From an uncultured Ruminococcus sp. (GTDB lineage Bacteria > Bacillota > Clostridia > Oscillospirales > Acutalibacteraceae): a DNA stretch of 48,756 nt. Position 1 is the first letter of the stretch. The number at the start of each line of letters is the position of its first letter. Of this stretch, positions 1 to 8,023 are shown one piece after another. The position numbers and the translations under genes are program-made. The notes under the pieces are model-generated. The model did no database searches. It had not been told where the DNA came from and saw only the letters and a program-made list of their open reading frames with translations. The stretch lies in assembly GCA_902765625.1 (NCBI GenBank), contig CACXAO010000025.1, forward strand, positions 1 to 48,756, read 5' to 3'.

Positions 1-243
1 CTTAACGGAATCCTGAGCCTGCTTCTTTGTACCTACGAAAAGAATGTTCTTGCCCTCTGCGGAAAGCTCACGAACGAAGTTGTAAGCCTCCTCGAGCTTT
101 TTAACGCTCTTCTGAAGGTCGATGATGTAGATACCGTTTCTCTCGGTGAAGATGTACTCTGCCATCTTGGGGTTCCATCTTCTGGTCTGGTGACCGAAGT
201 GTACGCCGGCCTCCAGGAGCTGTTTCATAGAAACTACTGCCAT
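1..243 (-). CDS. rpsB: 30S ribosomal protein S2, 5' part only
   Basis: This is the N-terminal 81 codons of ribosomal protein S2, a small-subunit protein that binds late in assembly and helps hold S1. The reading frame starts at an ATG (243) preceded by a strong AAGGAGG ribosome-binding site and runs off the left edge, so the rest of the gene lies outside the window. Recognisable S2 segments are [19 protein letters not shown] near residues 9-27, then [17 protein letters not shown], and LFVGTKKQA near residues 69-77. A promoter and a roughly 110-nt leader precede it. The partner gene tsf commonly follows rpsB but is not visible here. Confidence 0.97.
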   Translation of the reverse strand, partial: MAVVSMKQLLEAGVHFGHQTRRWNPKMAEYIFTERNGIYIIDLQKSVKKLEEAYNFVRELSAEGKNILFVGTKKQAQDSVK

Positions 244-352
244 TTTTATTTCCTCCTTAGGTTAAAACCTCCGCCGCGCTCTGAATTTTGCCGCTGAAAA
301 CCGCGCCTTTTGGCGCCGTCACCTTTGCAGCAAGCGTCGGCGTGCGAAATGC
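244..352 (-). promoter_or_regulatory. GC-rich leader of rpsB, possibly autoregulatory
   Basis: The transcribed leader between the predicted rpsB start site and its ATG is about 110 nt and GC-rich. It contains a GGCGCC-AAAA-GGCGC hairpin and, just before the ribosome-binding site, an AGGTT-TT-AACCT palindrome flanked by GGAGG on one side and AAGGAGG on the other. Ribosomal protein leaders often carry autoregulatory structures. I do not recognise a named family here, so regulation is inference. Confidence 0.35.
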
Positions 353-358
353 TTATAT

Positions 359-387
359 ATTATACCACAAAAATAAGAAAAATCAAG
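359..387 (-). promoter_or_regulatory. promoter of rpsB
   Basis: Minus-strand -35 CTTGAT (382-387) and -10 TATAAT (359-364) are separated by 17 nt. The -35 box lies inside the left arm of the terminator of the upstream hydrolase gene, so the two signals share sequence. The -10 is a perfect consensus match and the -35 is weak. Confidence 0.6.
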
Positions 388-415
388 AGCTTTTTCGCAA
401 AAACTCTTGATTTTT
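366..415 (-). terminator. intrinsic terminator of the SleB-like gene
   Basis: A perfect 12-bp stem (378-389 with 404-415) is extended by five further A-T pairs in the loop, with one bulged base. On the minus strand it is followed by a U-rich run (TTCTTATTTTT). It lies 22 nt after the hydrolase stop codon. Confidence 0.85.
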
Positions 416-437
416 GATTTGTGTATTTGAGTTTGGT

Positions 438-1466
438 TTAAGCGTTCAGGTCGAAGAATCTTACTCCGCCGACCTCTGTGATAAAGGTCTGGGTCTCGTG
501 CCATGCGCTTGAACCGATGTAGAAGCAGATCACTCTGTGCTGTACCGCGGAACCGTTGCTGTCGAAGATAAATGATACCGCGCTCTTTACGTCGGAGTTA
601 GGCTCAATTGCGGTTGAACCGAAGTACTGGTACTGCGAGATGATCTGGTCGATCGAGCTTGTGTTCGAGCGGTTCATGGCGTCTCTGATGGACTGAGCGA
701 CAAGCGCGCAGCCGAGATAGCCCATGGAACCTGCCTCGCCCATTACGAGTCTCTCGAGCTTTGCTCTGTCGTAGCTTGACAGACTTACTCTTGAGGGGCT
801 GTAGCTGTAATCTGGATTTGAAATATCAATCAGGTAGCTTCCCGAATAACCCGAGTAGGAATTATCCGCTGCATATACCGAATCATCGTCATCGTCTTCA
901 TCGTAGGAAGCGATCTCAGCGTAAGAATCGTTGGAGTATGAAGACGCGTAGCTCTCTGCCTTTGCCGAGCTTGATGATTTGGAAGACTTGGTGGATTTTG
1001 CGGAGGACTCAGCCGAGGATGAGGATGAAGAACTGCTCTCTGCCTTTGAGCTTGCGCTTGACTTAGCCTCTTCCTTGGTATCGGAAACAGAGGTCTCGGT
1101 CTTTTTGCTGTCCTTTACAGCAGAAACGGTTTCTTTGCCGTTAGCCTTGGTGGTCTCCTGTGCGGCTGTGACAGCCTCGGTACCGTTTGTTGCGGTTACC
1201 TCTGCGCAGTTGTTGGTGATAACAGCCGAGAACTGATCGAGTCCGCCGATCGAGAATGAAGCGGCTCTGCTGTCCTCGTATGCGTCAACGTTGGGAGCAA
1301 GGGTTGTTGTGGGGATAACCAGAGCGGCGCATGCGAGAAGGCTTGCGCAAACCGCCGAGGCAATCTTAACGCCCTTGTGGCTCTTTGTATTTTTCTTTGC
1401 CCTTTCAGCGGGCTGTGCATATCTGCGTGTGTCACTTCCGTAGTGTTTTTTATTTGTAGCTCTCAA
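438..1466 (-). CDS. SleB-like secreted or anchored cell-wall hydrolase
   Basis: A 342-residue protein with a basic N-terminus, one hydrophobic segment (about residues 33-52) that acts as signal or anchor, a low-complexity Ser/Ala/Lys linker (about 110-205) with a run of Asp at 189-195, and a C-terminal domain (about 232-340) resembling the SleB/Hydrolase_2 family. That family cleaves peptidoglycan glycan strands. The domain has ERLVMGEAG, whose Glu244 aligns with the family's catalytic Glu, then LGCALVAQSIRDAMNR and the closing segment VICFYIGSSAWH. The start is a TTG (1466) with AGGAGG 8 nt upstream; no ATG is better placed. SleB proper acts in spore germination, but the linker suggests a wall-spanning vegetative hydrolase; which applies is open. 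Confidence 0.8.
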   Translation of the reverse strand: MRATNKKHYGSDTRRYAQPAERAKKNTKSHKGVKIASAVCASLLACAALVIPTTTLAPNVDAYEDSRAASFSIGGLDQFSAVITNNCAEVTATNGTEAVTAAQETTKANGKETVSAVKDSKKTETSVSDTKEEAKSSASSKAESSSSSSSSAESSAKSTKSSKSSSSAKAESYASSYSNDSYAEIASYDEDDDDDSVYAADNSYSGYSGSYLIDISNPDYSYSPSRVSLSSYDRAKLERLVMGEAGSMGYLGCALVAQSIRDAMNRSNTSSIDQIISQYQYFGSTAIEPNSDVKSAVSFIFDSNGSAVQHRVICFYIGSSAWHETQTFITEVGGVRFFDLNA

Positions 1467-1596
1467 AAATTTTTCCTCCTTTGGAGTTGAGCGCCTTACC
1501 GCGTGCGCATATATTATGTATATATGTGCGCGGGTTTTAGAGACGGCGCTACGTCTTTAGTCGTTAAATTTTATCAAACACACAATTTCTAAGTGT
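1467..1596 (-). promoter_or_regulatory. structured 5' leader of the SleB-like gene
   Basis: This is part of a 311-base stretch without a gene (1467-1777). The predicted leader of about 120 nt can fold with an outer stem AGCGCC (1545-1550) with GGCGCT (1490-1495). This encloses a second stem CCGCG (1529-1533) with CGCGG (1499-1503), topped by an ATATAT/ATATAT helix. An AGACG/CGTCT palindrome lies just upstream. Cell-wall hydrolase genes of Bacillota are often controlled by c-di-AMP (ydaO) riboswitches, but I cannot find the ydaO consensus here, so I call it only a structured leader. Confidence 0.45.
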
Positions 1597-1625
1597 ATTA
1601 AAACACAAATAAAAATAAATTGCAA
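1597..1625 (-). promoter_or_regulatory. candidate promoter of the SleB-like gene
   Basis: Minus-strand -35 TTGCAA (1620-1625) and -10 TTTAAT (1597-1602) with a 17-nt spacer. Both boxes match consensus moderately. The position gives a leader of about 125 nt. Confidence 0.5.
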
Positions 1626-1646
1626 GTCGACCCCCGCTAAATGGGG

Positions 1647-1672
1647 TGTAACCTTTGTTACAAGCCTGTAAC
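1647..1672. promoter_or_regulatory. TGTAAC repeats, candidate operator
   Basis: A perfect inverted repeat TGTAAC-CTTT-GTTACA (1647-1662) is followed 4 nt later by a third half-site TGTAAC (1667-1672). The cluster is upstream of the predicted -35 box of the SleB-like gene, where an activator would bind. The regulator is unknown. Confidence 0.4.
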
Positions 1673-1777
1673 AACTCGCGTTTTTAATTTCTTAAGAAAA
1701 TTATTCCTTGTGTAATATTCACAAAATTTATATCGTTTTGTAGTAGAATGCGCCGAATCTTTAGAAAGTAAAAAATT

Positions 1778-2065
1778 TCAATTTTTCCCGAAAAATAGCC
1801 GTTTTTTCTGCCTTTTTTCGGGTTTCGGCGTCTTGCAGGAAATTATTATCGTATCTTCGCCGATAAGCTTAATTTTCTCCCACGGAATAATATAATCTTC
1901 CGTTTTTCCGAATATTCCAAAGAAGAATATTCGTGCAAATATTACAAAAGCTACAACCGAGGATGATTTTGTATCCACAATTATGTCATCTACGTAACCA
2001 AGCCGCGTTCCGTCGATTTCGCTGATTACCTCCTTGCGGCGGAGGTCTGAAATTCTGCAGTTCAT
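1778..2065 (-). CDS. ymxH: YlmC/YmxH-family PRC-barrel sporulation protein
   Basis: A 95-residue protein of the YlmC/YmxH family, small PRC-barrel proteins annotated as sporulation-associated in Clostridia and Bacilli; the biochemical role is not established. Family hallmarks are ISDLRRKEVISEIDGTRLG near the N-terminus, YVDDIIVDTKSSSVVAFVI, and the closing FFGIFGKTEDYIIPWEKIK and IGEDTIIIS. It is hidden because the frame stays open far upstream, antisense to degV. The start was chosen at the ATG at 2065, 7 nt after GGGAGG; the ATG at 2071 is too close to that site. It is divergent from degV and looks monocistronic. Confidence 0.85.
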   Translation of the reverse strand: MNCRISDLRRKEVISEIDGTRLGYVDDIIVDTKSSSVVAFVIFARIFFFGIFGKTEDYIIPWEKIKLIGEDTIIISCKTPKPEKRQKKRLFFGKN

Positions 2066-2085
2066 AAACATTCCTCCCGTTCTAT

Positions 2086-2114
2086 TGATATGCGCGGAAG
2101 AATTGAGATATTCA
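2086..2114 (-). promoter_or_regulatory. candidate sporulation-sigma promoter of ymxH
   Basis: TGAATA (2109-2114) and CATATCA (2086-2092) are 16 nt apart on the minus strand, resembling sigma-G boxes (TGMATA and CATACTA). The overlapping GAATATC also resembles a sigma-E -35. The start site would give a leader of about 14 nt that just includes the ribosome-binding site. The match is imperfect. Confidence 0.3.
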
Positions 2115-2143
2115 TTGACAATTCCCCTGTGATTTGATAAAAT
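2115..2143 (+). promoter_or_regulatory. promoter of degV
   Basis: A consensus -35 TTGACA (2115-2120) and -10 TAAAAT (2138-2143) with a 17-nt spacer, about 30 nt before the start codon. It abuts the divergent ymxH promoter candidate. Confidence 0.8.
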
Positions 2144-2173
2144 AAGCTTGAATAGAACCAAGGAGGTCAAGTT

Positions 2174-3049
2174 ATGAAGTATGTATTTATGACCGACGTT
2201 TCCTGCGACCTTACCCAGAAGCAGGTTGACGAAATCGGAGTTGCCGTTATTCCCATGGAATTCCAGATTGAGGATAAGTGCTATATGCACTACCCCGACT
2301 GCCGCATGATGAAGCTCGACGAGTTTTACAATATCATTGACGAGGGCGCTTACCCCAAGACCACCCAGATCAATATCGACAGCTTTAAGCGCTATTTTGA
2401 GCAGTACCTCAAGGCAGGCAAGGACGTGCTCTACACGGGTATTCCCACCGGTCTCAGCGGCACCTTCAGCACATCGTGCAGAATCGCCGTTGAAGAGCTG
2501 AAAGAAAAATATCCCAAGAGAAAGATCATCGCTATTGACTCCGTTTGCGACTCCGCCGGACTTGGACTTCTTGTATACATGGCAGGCAAAAAATATCAGG
2601 AAGGCGTTACGATCGACGAGCTTGCCGATTACATCGATAGCGTTAAGGGCAGCATCGCACACTGGTTTGTGGTCGAAGACCTTGAGCATCTCAAGAGAGG
2701 CGGAAGGATCTCTGCTGTTGCGGCTACCTTCGGCAAGGCGCTCCAGATCAAACCGCTTATAAGCTGCGACGAGACCGGAAAGCTTCTTAACGTCGGCAAG
2801 ATCAGAGGCAAAAGCCATGTTATCGACACACTCGTTAAGTACGTCAAGAGAGACGGCGAAAACCTCAAAAAATCGACCGTATTTATCGGTCACGCAAACA
2901 ATCCCGAGCTTGCAAAGGAGCTTAAAAAGGCTATCAAGGGAATGTGCAAGGAAGTACAGCTCTGCGAAATCGGTCCCATCATCGGATCGCACGTAGGAAG
3001 CGGTATGATCGCCGTTGTTTTCCCCGGAAAGAGAAATCCGCAGGCTTAA
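2174..3049 (+). CDS. degV: DegV family fatty-acid-binding protein
   Basis: A 291-residue DegV/FakB-type protein. Members bind a fatty acid in a deep pocket; FakB proteins present it to the kinase FakA for phosphorylation and use in phospholipid synthesis. Seen here: TDVSCDLTQKQ at the N-terminus, the PKTTQ motif (usual PKTSQ) near residue 55, GIPTGLSGTF near 93-102, and VEDLEHLKRGGRIS near 170-185. Length matches the family. ATG 2174 has AGGAGG 7 nt upstream. It is a single-gene unit with its own promoter and terminator. No FakA kinase gene is nearby, so the partner is inferred. Confidence 0.9.
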   Translation: MKYVFMTDVSCDLTQKQVDEIGVAVIPMEFQIEDKCYMHYPDCRMMKLDEFYNIIDEGAYPKTTQINIDSFKRYFEQYLKAGKDVLYTGIPTGLSGTFSTSCRIAVEELKEKYPKRKIIAIDSVCDSAGLGLLVYMAGKKYQEGVTIDELADYIDSVKGSIAHWFVVEDLEHLKRGGRISAVAATFGKALQIKPLISCDETGKLLNVGKIRGKSHVIDTLVKYVKRDGENLKKSTVFIGHANNPELAKELKKAIKGMCKEVQLCEIGPIIGSHVGSGMIAVVFPGKRNPQA

Positions 3050-3073
3050 AGCTTACATAAAGGCAAAAAATTA

Positions 3074-3103
3074 CCCTCTCGTTCACAAACGGGAGGGTTT
3101 TGT
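3074..3103 (+). terminator. intrinsic terminator of degV
   Basis: The stem CCCTCTCG (3074-3081) pairs with CGGGAGGG (3090-3097) with one G-T wobble and is followed by TTTTGTT. It lies 24 nt after the degV stop, in the gap before the convergent exonuclease gene. Confidence 0.8.
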
Positions 3104-3113
3104 TATGCGATTT

Positions 3114-4010
3114 TTAATCCGTACGAACGGTCTCCTGTTCCGCGACCGGGACAGCTTTTTTCTTTTTCGGAACTATTTCCACGATTTTACGGGTAACCTT
3201 AACGCCCTCGTAGCGTTTTTTGAAGGCGACCCTGCCGGTGAACTTTCTTCCGCAGCTCTTGCAGCTGAAATCGGAGGAAAAGCTCTTGTTGTGCAGTCTC
3301 CACTTCTTTACCCTGCGCATGGGGCTTCCGCATCGGTCACATCTGAATTTGAGCTGCGACTTATCGACCTCGGGGTCGTTGATATCGGTTATAAAGTGGT
3401 TCTTAAAGGTCATGCGCTCATAAAAATCCTCGCAGTCAGCCTTGAGGACGCTGTTCTCAAGCGGCGCGCTGCCGGCAACCGCCTTTAAGCACTTGAGGCT
3501 GAGATACGCGTCGGCAAAGGCACGGTGCTGTTCCTCCTCGGAAAAGCTGACTCCGAGCAATTCTGCGCACGCTCCGAGACCCATCTGATTTCCCTCATCG
3601 TAGCGGTCAAGCGCGCGTTCGCAGTACTCCTGCAAATCGCAGTAGCTTGTCAGAAAGGGAATATGATAATCGCCGGTAAAGAACGAGTAGTTCTCGATCA
3701 AAGCGTGAATATCCGAGGTGCCCCACGTTAAAACGGTGCTGTCGCCCAGAAAATCCGCGAAGCTCTCTGCGGCGTCAAGAAAACTGACTCCGTCCTGTTT
3801 TAATTCTGTAATAGAAATTTTAGTGAGCTGCTTTACCTTACCGTTCAGCTTTCTGCCGATTTTGGGCTTTACAAGCGAAGAGTAAGTGCTTTCTATGTTC
3901 AATTCATCATCCAGCCGCACGGCTCCGAACTCAATAATCTCGTTTACAAAGTGCTTGAGCTTGTAGCTGTAGGCTGAATTCCATTCCAGATCAAGAATTA
4001 CGTAACTCAT
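3114..4010 (-). CDS. DEDDh 3'-5' exonuclease with C-terminal zinc ribbon
   Basis: A 298-residue protein. Residues 1-178 form a DnaQ/KapD-like 3'-5' exonuclease domain. The acidic pair of motif I is in VILDLEW (Asp7, Glu9), motif II is TWGTSDIHAL (Asp100), and motif III is QHRAFADAY (His162, Asp167), so the metal-binding set is complete. Residues 222-262 form a zinc ribbon with CxxC pairs at Cys224/227 and Cys250/253, and the tail is lysine-rich. The ATG overlaps the typA stop in an ATGA, so translation is coupled to typA. The family acts on RNA or DNA ends; the substrate cannot be told from sequence. The zinc ribbon and the link to a ribosomal GTPase make structured RNA an attractive guess. 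Confidence 0.82.
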   Translation of the reverse strand: MSYVILDLEWNSAYSYKLKHFVNEIIEFGAVRLDDELNIESTYSSLVKPKIGRKLNGKVKQLTKISITELKQDGVSFLDAAESFADFLGDSTVLTWGTSDIHALIENYSFFTGDYHIPFLTSYCDLQEYCERALDRYDEGNQMGLGACAELLGVSFSEEEQHRAFADAYLSLKCLKAVAGSAPLENSVLKADCEDFYERMTFKNHFITDINDPEVDKSQLKFRCDRCGSPMRRVKKWRLHNKSFSSDFSCKSCGRKFTGRVAFKKRYEGVKVTRKIVEIVPKKKKAVPVAEQETVRTD

Positions 4011-5827
4011 TTATTGCGGAACGCCTGCTTCATTCTCTGCTCCTTCGAGAGGATGCGCTTTCTCATGCGGATGGTCTTAGGCGTTACCTCAACAAGCTCG
4101 TCGTCCGCGATGAACTCAAGGCACTGCTCAAGCGACATAACGGTGGGAGGAGTGAGCTTGAGAGCATCGTCCGAGCCGGAAGCACGGGTGTTGGTGATAT
4201 GCTTCTTCTTGCAGACGTTAACGGTGATATCCTCAGCCTTGGGGCTTGCGCCGACGATCATTCCCTCGTATACCGGCACGCCTGCGCCGATAAAGAGTCT
4301 GCCTCTCTCCTGTGCGGCGTACAGTCCGTAGGTAACGGTGTCGCCTGTTTCAAACGCGATGAGCGAACCCTGATGACGGGTCACGATCTCGCCCTTCCAA
4401 GGCTCGTAGCCATCGAAAACGTGGTTCATGATGCCGTTGCCGTTTGTGTCTGTGAGGAATTCGGGACGGTAGCCCATAAGACCTCTGGCTGGGATTTTGA
4501 ACTCGATGTGGGTAACTCCGCCGTCGCGCGTTCCCATGTTTACAAGCTCCGCCTTACGCGAGCCGAGCTTCTCCATTACTGCGCCCACGTATGAATCGGG
4601 CACCTCGACAATGAGGAACTCGATAGGCTCGTGAAGCTTGCCGTCGATAGTCTTTGTGATTACCTGCGGACGGGAAACCTGGAACTCGTAGTTCTGACGG
4701 CGCATTGTCTCGATAAGAATCGAGAGGTGCAGCTCGCCTCTGCCGGATACCTTGAAGGTGTCGGCGCTGTCGGTCTCCTCAACGCGCAGCGCGATATTGG
4801 TTTCAATCTCCTTGAACAGTCTGTCGCGGATATTTCTGGAGGTTACGTACTTGCCCTCCTTGCCGGCAAACGGAGAATTGTTGACCATGAAATTCATGGT
4901 TACGGTAGGCTCGTCGATTTTTACAAAGGGAAGCGGCTCTACACAGTCGTTTGAGCAGAGGGTCTCGCCGATGTTGATATCCTGAATGCCGCTGATACAT
5001 ACGAGGTCGCCGAGGCTCGCTTCGTCGCACTCGATGCGCTTCAAGCCCTCAAACTGATAGAGCTTGCCGATGCGCACAGCCTTGGTGGTGCCGTCTGTGC
5101 GGCAAAGGGTCACGCTCTGACCGTTCTTGACGGTACCGCGCTCGACGCGGCCTACGCCGATTCTGCCGACGAAGTTGTCGGCGTCTATATTGGAAATGAG
5201 TATCTGCAAGCCCGCGTCGATTTCGCCCTCGGGAGCCGGGATCTCGTTGATGATAGCCTCAAAGAGCGGCTTCATGTCGGTTCCCTGCTCGTGGTAATCG
5301 GCGGTGGCATAGCCGTCGCGTGCGGAAGCGTAGATAACCGGGAACTCGAGCTGATCCTCGTCGGCGCCAAGCTCGATAAAGAGGTCGAGAACCTCGTCGA
5401 CGACCTCCTCGGGACGCGCGCCGGGACGGTCGATTTTATTGAGGACGACAAGAGGCTTTTTGCCGAGGCCGAGAGCCTTTTTGAGAACGAAGCGGGTCTG
5501 CGGCATACAGCCCTCAAACGCGTCTACAAGGAGCACTACTCCGTCTACCATCTGGAGAATACGCTCGACCTCGCCGCCGAAATCAGCGTGTCCGGGTGTG
5601 TCCACGATGTTGATTTTGATATCGTTATACATTACCGCCGTAGGCTTTGAGAGGATCGTGATGCCTCTCTCGCGCTCGAGGTCGTTTGAGTCCATAACGC
5701 GCTCTTCTACGTTCTCGTTGGCGCGGAAAATGCCGCTTTGTCTGAGCATCTGGTCAACAAGCGTGGTCTTGCCGTGGTCGACGTGCGCGATGATGGCAAT
5801 GTTTCTTAAATCGTTTCTAATACTCAT
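4007..5827 (-). CDS. typA: ribosome-associated translational GTPase TypA/BipA
   Basis: A 606-residue GTPase related to EF-G that aids 50S assembly and growth under stress or cold. Motifs: G1 AHVDHGKT (14-21), G2 RERGITI, G3 DTPGHADF, G4 NKID. The EF-G domain II/III regions and the TypA C-terminal domain ([23 protein letters not shown]) follow. Length is normal for the family. ATG 5827 has a GGAG site about 9 nt upstream. The stop codon overlaps the start of the exonuclease gene. It is transcribed divergently from acn, from a strong promoter. Confidence 0.97.
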   Translation of the reverse strand: MSIRNDLRNIAIIAHVDHGKTTLVDQMLRQSGIFRANENVEERVMDSNDLERERGITILSKPTAVMYNDIKINIVDTPGHADFGGEVERILQMVDGVVLLVDAFEGCMPQTRFVLKKALGLGKKPLVVLNKIDRPGARPEEVVDEVLDLFIELGADEDQLEFPVIYASARDGYATADYHEQGTDMKPLFEAIINEIPAPEGEIDAGLQILISNIDADNFVGRIGVGRVERGTVKNGQSVTLCRTDGTTKAVRIGKLYQFEGLKRIECDEASLGDLVCISGIQDINIGETLCSNDCVEPLPFVKIDEPTVTMNFMVNNSPFAGKEGKYVTSRNIRDRLFKEIETNIALRVEETDSADTFKVSGRGELHLSILIETMRRQNYEFQVSRPQVITKTIDGKLHEPIEFLIVEVPDSYVGAVMEKLGSRKAELVNMGTRDGGVTHIEFKIPARGLMGYRPEFLTDTNGNGIMNHVFDGYEPWKGEIVTRHQGSLIAFETGDTVTYGLYAAQERGRLFIGAGVPVYEGMIVGASPKAEDITVNVCKKKHITNTRASGSDDALKLTPPTVMSLEQCLEFIADDELVEVTPKTIRMRKRILSKEQRMKQAFRNK

Positions 5828-5868
5828 TCTGATTACTCCAATAATCTTATTTTACTTACATCCCTACA

Positions 5869-5897
5869 ATTATACCACCGCGATGGTGTGATTTCAA
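5869..5897 (-). promoter_or_regulatory. promoter of typA
   Basis: Minus-strand -35 TTGAAA (5892-5897) and -10 TATAAT (5869-5874) with a 17-nt spacer. A short CACC/GGTG inverted repeat lies within the spacer. Only about 40 nt separate the -10 and the ATG. Confidence 0.8.
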
Positions 5898-6003
5898 CTT
5901 GTAAAATCAATCACCTTTTTTGCGTAAGCGGCAATTTTTTTGAGAGAATTTCCAAATCTGTCAGGTAAAAACAATATTTTGTGTACGCGGACGGATTTTT
6001 TGC

Positions 6004-6032
6004 TTTACAACAACGACAGATTGTTATATAAT
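6004..6032 (+). promoter_or_regulatory. promoter of the acn-icd-rex-comEC operon
   Basis: -35 TTTACA (6004-6009) and -10 TATAAT (6027-6032) with a 17-nt spacer. It is the only strong promoter seen before acn, and the following three genes have no separate promoter that I can see. Confidence 0.8.
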
Positions 6033-6091
6033 TGTCATGGTGTTACATTTTTATAATGATAACAAAACTACTCTTAATGGAGGTACATTTT

Positions 6092-8023
6092 ATGGGCTAT
6101 ACTATCGCACAGAAAATCATTAAAGCGCACCTCGTGAGCGGCGAAATGAAAGTCGGCAACGACATCGGTCTCAGAATCGACCAGACCCTCACTCAGGACG
6201 CAACAGGTACAATGGCATATATCGAGTACGAGGCTATGGGTATTCCCAGAGTCAAGACCGAGAAAAGCGTTGCATACATCGACCACAACACTCTCCAGAC
6301 CGGCTTTGAGAACGCCGACGACCACCGCTTTATTCAGTCCGTCTGCAAAAAGCACGGCATCTACTTCTCACGTCCCGGCAACGGCATCTGCCATCAGGTT
6401 CACCTCGAGCGCTTCGGCAAGCCCGGCAAGACCCTCATTGGCTCCGACAGCCACACTCCCACCGGCGGCGGCATCGGTATGCTCGCTATCGGCGCGGGCG
6501 GTCTCGACGTTGCAGTCGCTATGGGCGGCGGCGCTTACTACATCACCATGCCCAAGATGGTAAGAGTCAACCTCACCGGCAAGCTCTCTCCGTGGGTTTC
6601 CGCAAAGGACATCATCCTCGCGGTACTCAGAGTTATGAGCGTTAAGGGCGGCGTAGGCAAAATCGTTGAGTACGGCGGCGAGGGCGTAAAAACCCTGACC
6701 GTTCCCGAAAGAGCCACCATCACCAACATGGGCGCGGAGCTTGGCGCGACCACCTCCGTATTCCCCTCCGACGAGATCACAAAGGAATTCCTCAAGGCTC
6801 AGGACCGCGAGGAGGACTTCACCGAGCTGAGCGCTGACCCCGACGCGGTTTACGACGAGGTTATCGAAATCAACCTCAGCGAGCTTGAACCGCTTGCAGC
6901 ATGTCCGCACTCCCCCGACAACATCAAGACGATCAAAGAGCTTGAGGGCAAGACCGTAGATCAGGTCTGCATCGGCTCATGTACAAACTCAAGCTACCTC
7001 GACCTCATGCGCGTGGCTTTCATTCTCAAGGGCAAGAAGGTTGCCGACAACGTTTCTCTCGCTATCGCACCCGGCAGCAAGCAGGTATTCAATATGCTCG
7101 CTCTCAACGGCGCGCTCGGCGATATGATCGCAGCCGGCGCAAGAATCCTCGAGAGCGCCTGCGGCCCCTGCATCGGTATGGGTCAGTCGCCCAACAGCAA
7201 GGGCGTTTCGCTGAGAACCTTCAACCGCAACTTCGAAGGCAGAAGCGGCACAGCCGACGGTCAGATTTACCTCGTTTCTCCCGAGACCGCCGCGGTTTCG
7301 GCTCTCAAGGGCGTATTCACCGACCCGAGATGCCTCGGCGAGGCTGCCGACATCGCGCTGCCCGAGAAGTTCCTCATCAACGACAACATGGTCATCGATC
7401 CGGCTCCCGTTGAGGATATGGACAGCGTTGAGATCCTCAGAGGTCCCAACATCAAGGAATATCCCAAGACCAGCCCTCTGACCGATTCGATCGAGGCTTC
7501 CTGCTCGCTCAAGGTGGGCGACAACATCACCACAGACCACATCATGCCCGCAGGCGCAAAAATCCTGCCTCTGCGTTCAAATATCCCGAAAATTTCCGAG
7601 CACTGCTTCACCGTTTGCGACAAGGAATTCCCCGCAAGAGCCAAGACCCTCGGCAAGAGCATTATTGTCGGCGGCGAAAACTACGGTCAGGGTTCCTCGC
7701 GTGAGCACGCGGCTCTCGCACCCCTCTTCCTCGGAGTCAAGGCCGTTCTCGTAAAGAGCTTCGCCCGTATCCACAAGAGCAACCTAATCAACGCAGGTAT
7801 TCTTCCCCTCACCTTCAAGAACGCCGCTGATTACGACGAGATCAAGCTCGGCGATATGCTTGAGCTTCCCAACGTAAAGGCTGAGATCGCGGCGGGCGGC
7901 GACGTTACCGTTGTTAACGCGACAACAGGCAAGACAATCAAGGCAGACTGCGAGCTTTCCGACCGCACAAGAGCGATTATCCTCGCCGGCGGCCTGCTCG
8001 ATTACACCAAGGAGAACAGCTAA
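6092..8023 (+). CDS. acn: aconitate hydratase
   Basis: A 643-residue aconitase that isomerises citrate to isocitrate with a [4Fe-4S] cluster. The size is that of the shorter clostridial type, whose swivel domain is C-terminal. Seen: [11 protein letters not shown] and [15 protein letters not shown], cluster-ligand regions CIGSCTNSS and CGPCIGMG, and in the swivel domain TTDHIMPAG and [16 protein letters not shown], which holds the conserved arginine. The frame is open from 6032, but the ATG at 6092 has TGGAGG 8 nt upstream and begins the family-typical MGYTIAQKI. The stop overlaps the icd start by 1 nt. With icd it supplies 2-oxoglutarate; no citrate synthase is in the window. Confidence 0.96.
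   Translation: MGYTIAQKIIKAHLVSGEMKVGNDIGLRIDQTLTQDATGTMAYIEYEAMGIPRVKTEKSVAYIDHNTLQTGFENADDHRFIQSVCKKHGIYFSRPGNGICHQVHLERFGKPGKTLIGSDSHTPTGGGIGMLAIGAGGLDVAVAMGGGAYYITMPKMVRVNLTGKLSPWVSAKDIILAVLRVMSVKGGVGKIVEYGGEGVKTLTVPERATITNMGAELGATTSVFPSDEITKEFLKAQDREEDFTELSADPDAVYDEVIEINLSELEPLAACPHSPDNIKTIKELEGKTVDQVCIGSCTNSSYLDLMRVAFILKGKKVADNVSLAIAPGSKQVFNMLALNGALGDMIAAGARILESACGPCIGMGQSPNSKGVSLRTFNRNFEGRSGTADGQIYLVSPETAAVSALKGVFTDPRCLGEAADIALPEKFLINDNMVIDPAPVEDMDSVEILRGPNIKEYPKTSPLTDSIEASCSLKVGDNITTDHIMPAGAKILPLRSNIPKISEHCFTVCDKEFPARAKTLGKSIIVGGENYGQGSSREHAALAPLFLGVKAVLVKSFARIHKSNLINAGILPLTFKNAADYDEIKLGDMLELPNVKAEIAAGGDVTVVNATTGKTIKADCELSDRTRAIILAGGLLDYTKENS

Noticed and set aside
2072..2992. Long open frame on the minus strand opposite degV, upstream of ymxH
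   Set aside because: It is antisense to a clear DegV gene, has no ribosome-binding site and matches no family; only its last 95 codons are real.
5884..5920. GGTGTGATTT/AAATCAATCACC with T-run between typA and acn as a terminator
   Set aside because: The arms do not pair fully, and it lies between two divergent promoters where a terminator has no gene to end.
6021..6037. TTGTTATATAATTGTC near the acn promoter as a Rex operator
   Set aside because: The right half-site AACAA is missing, and it overlaps the -10 by chance.
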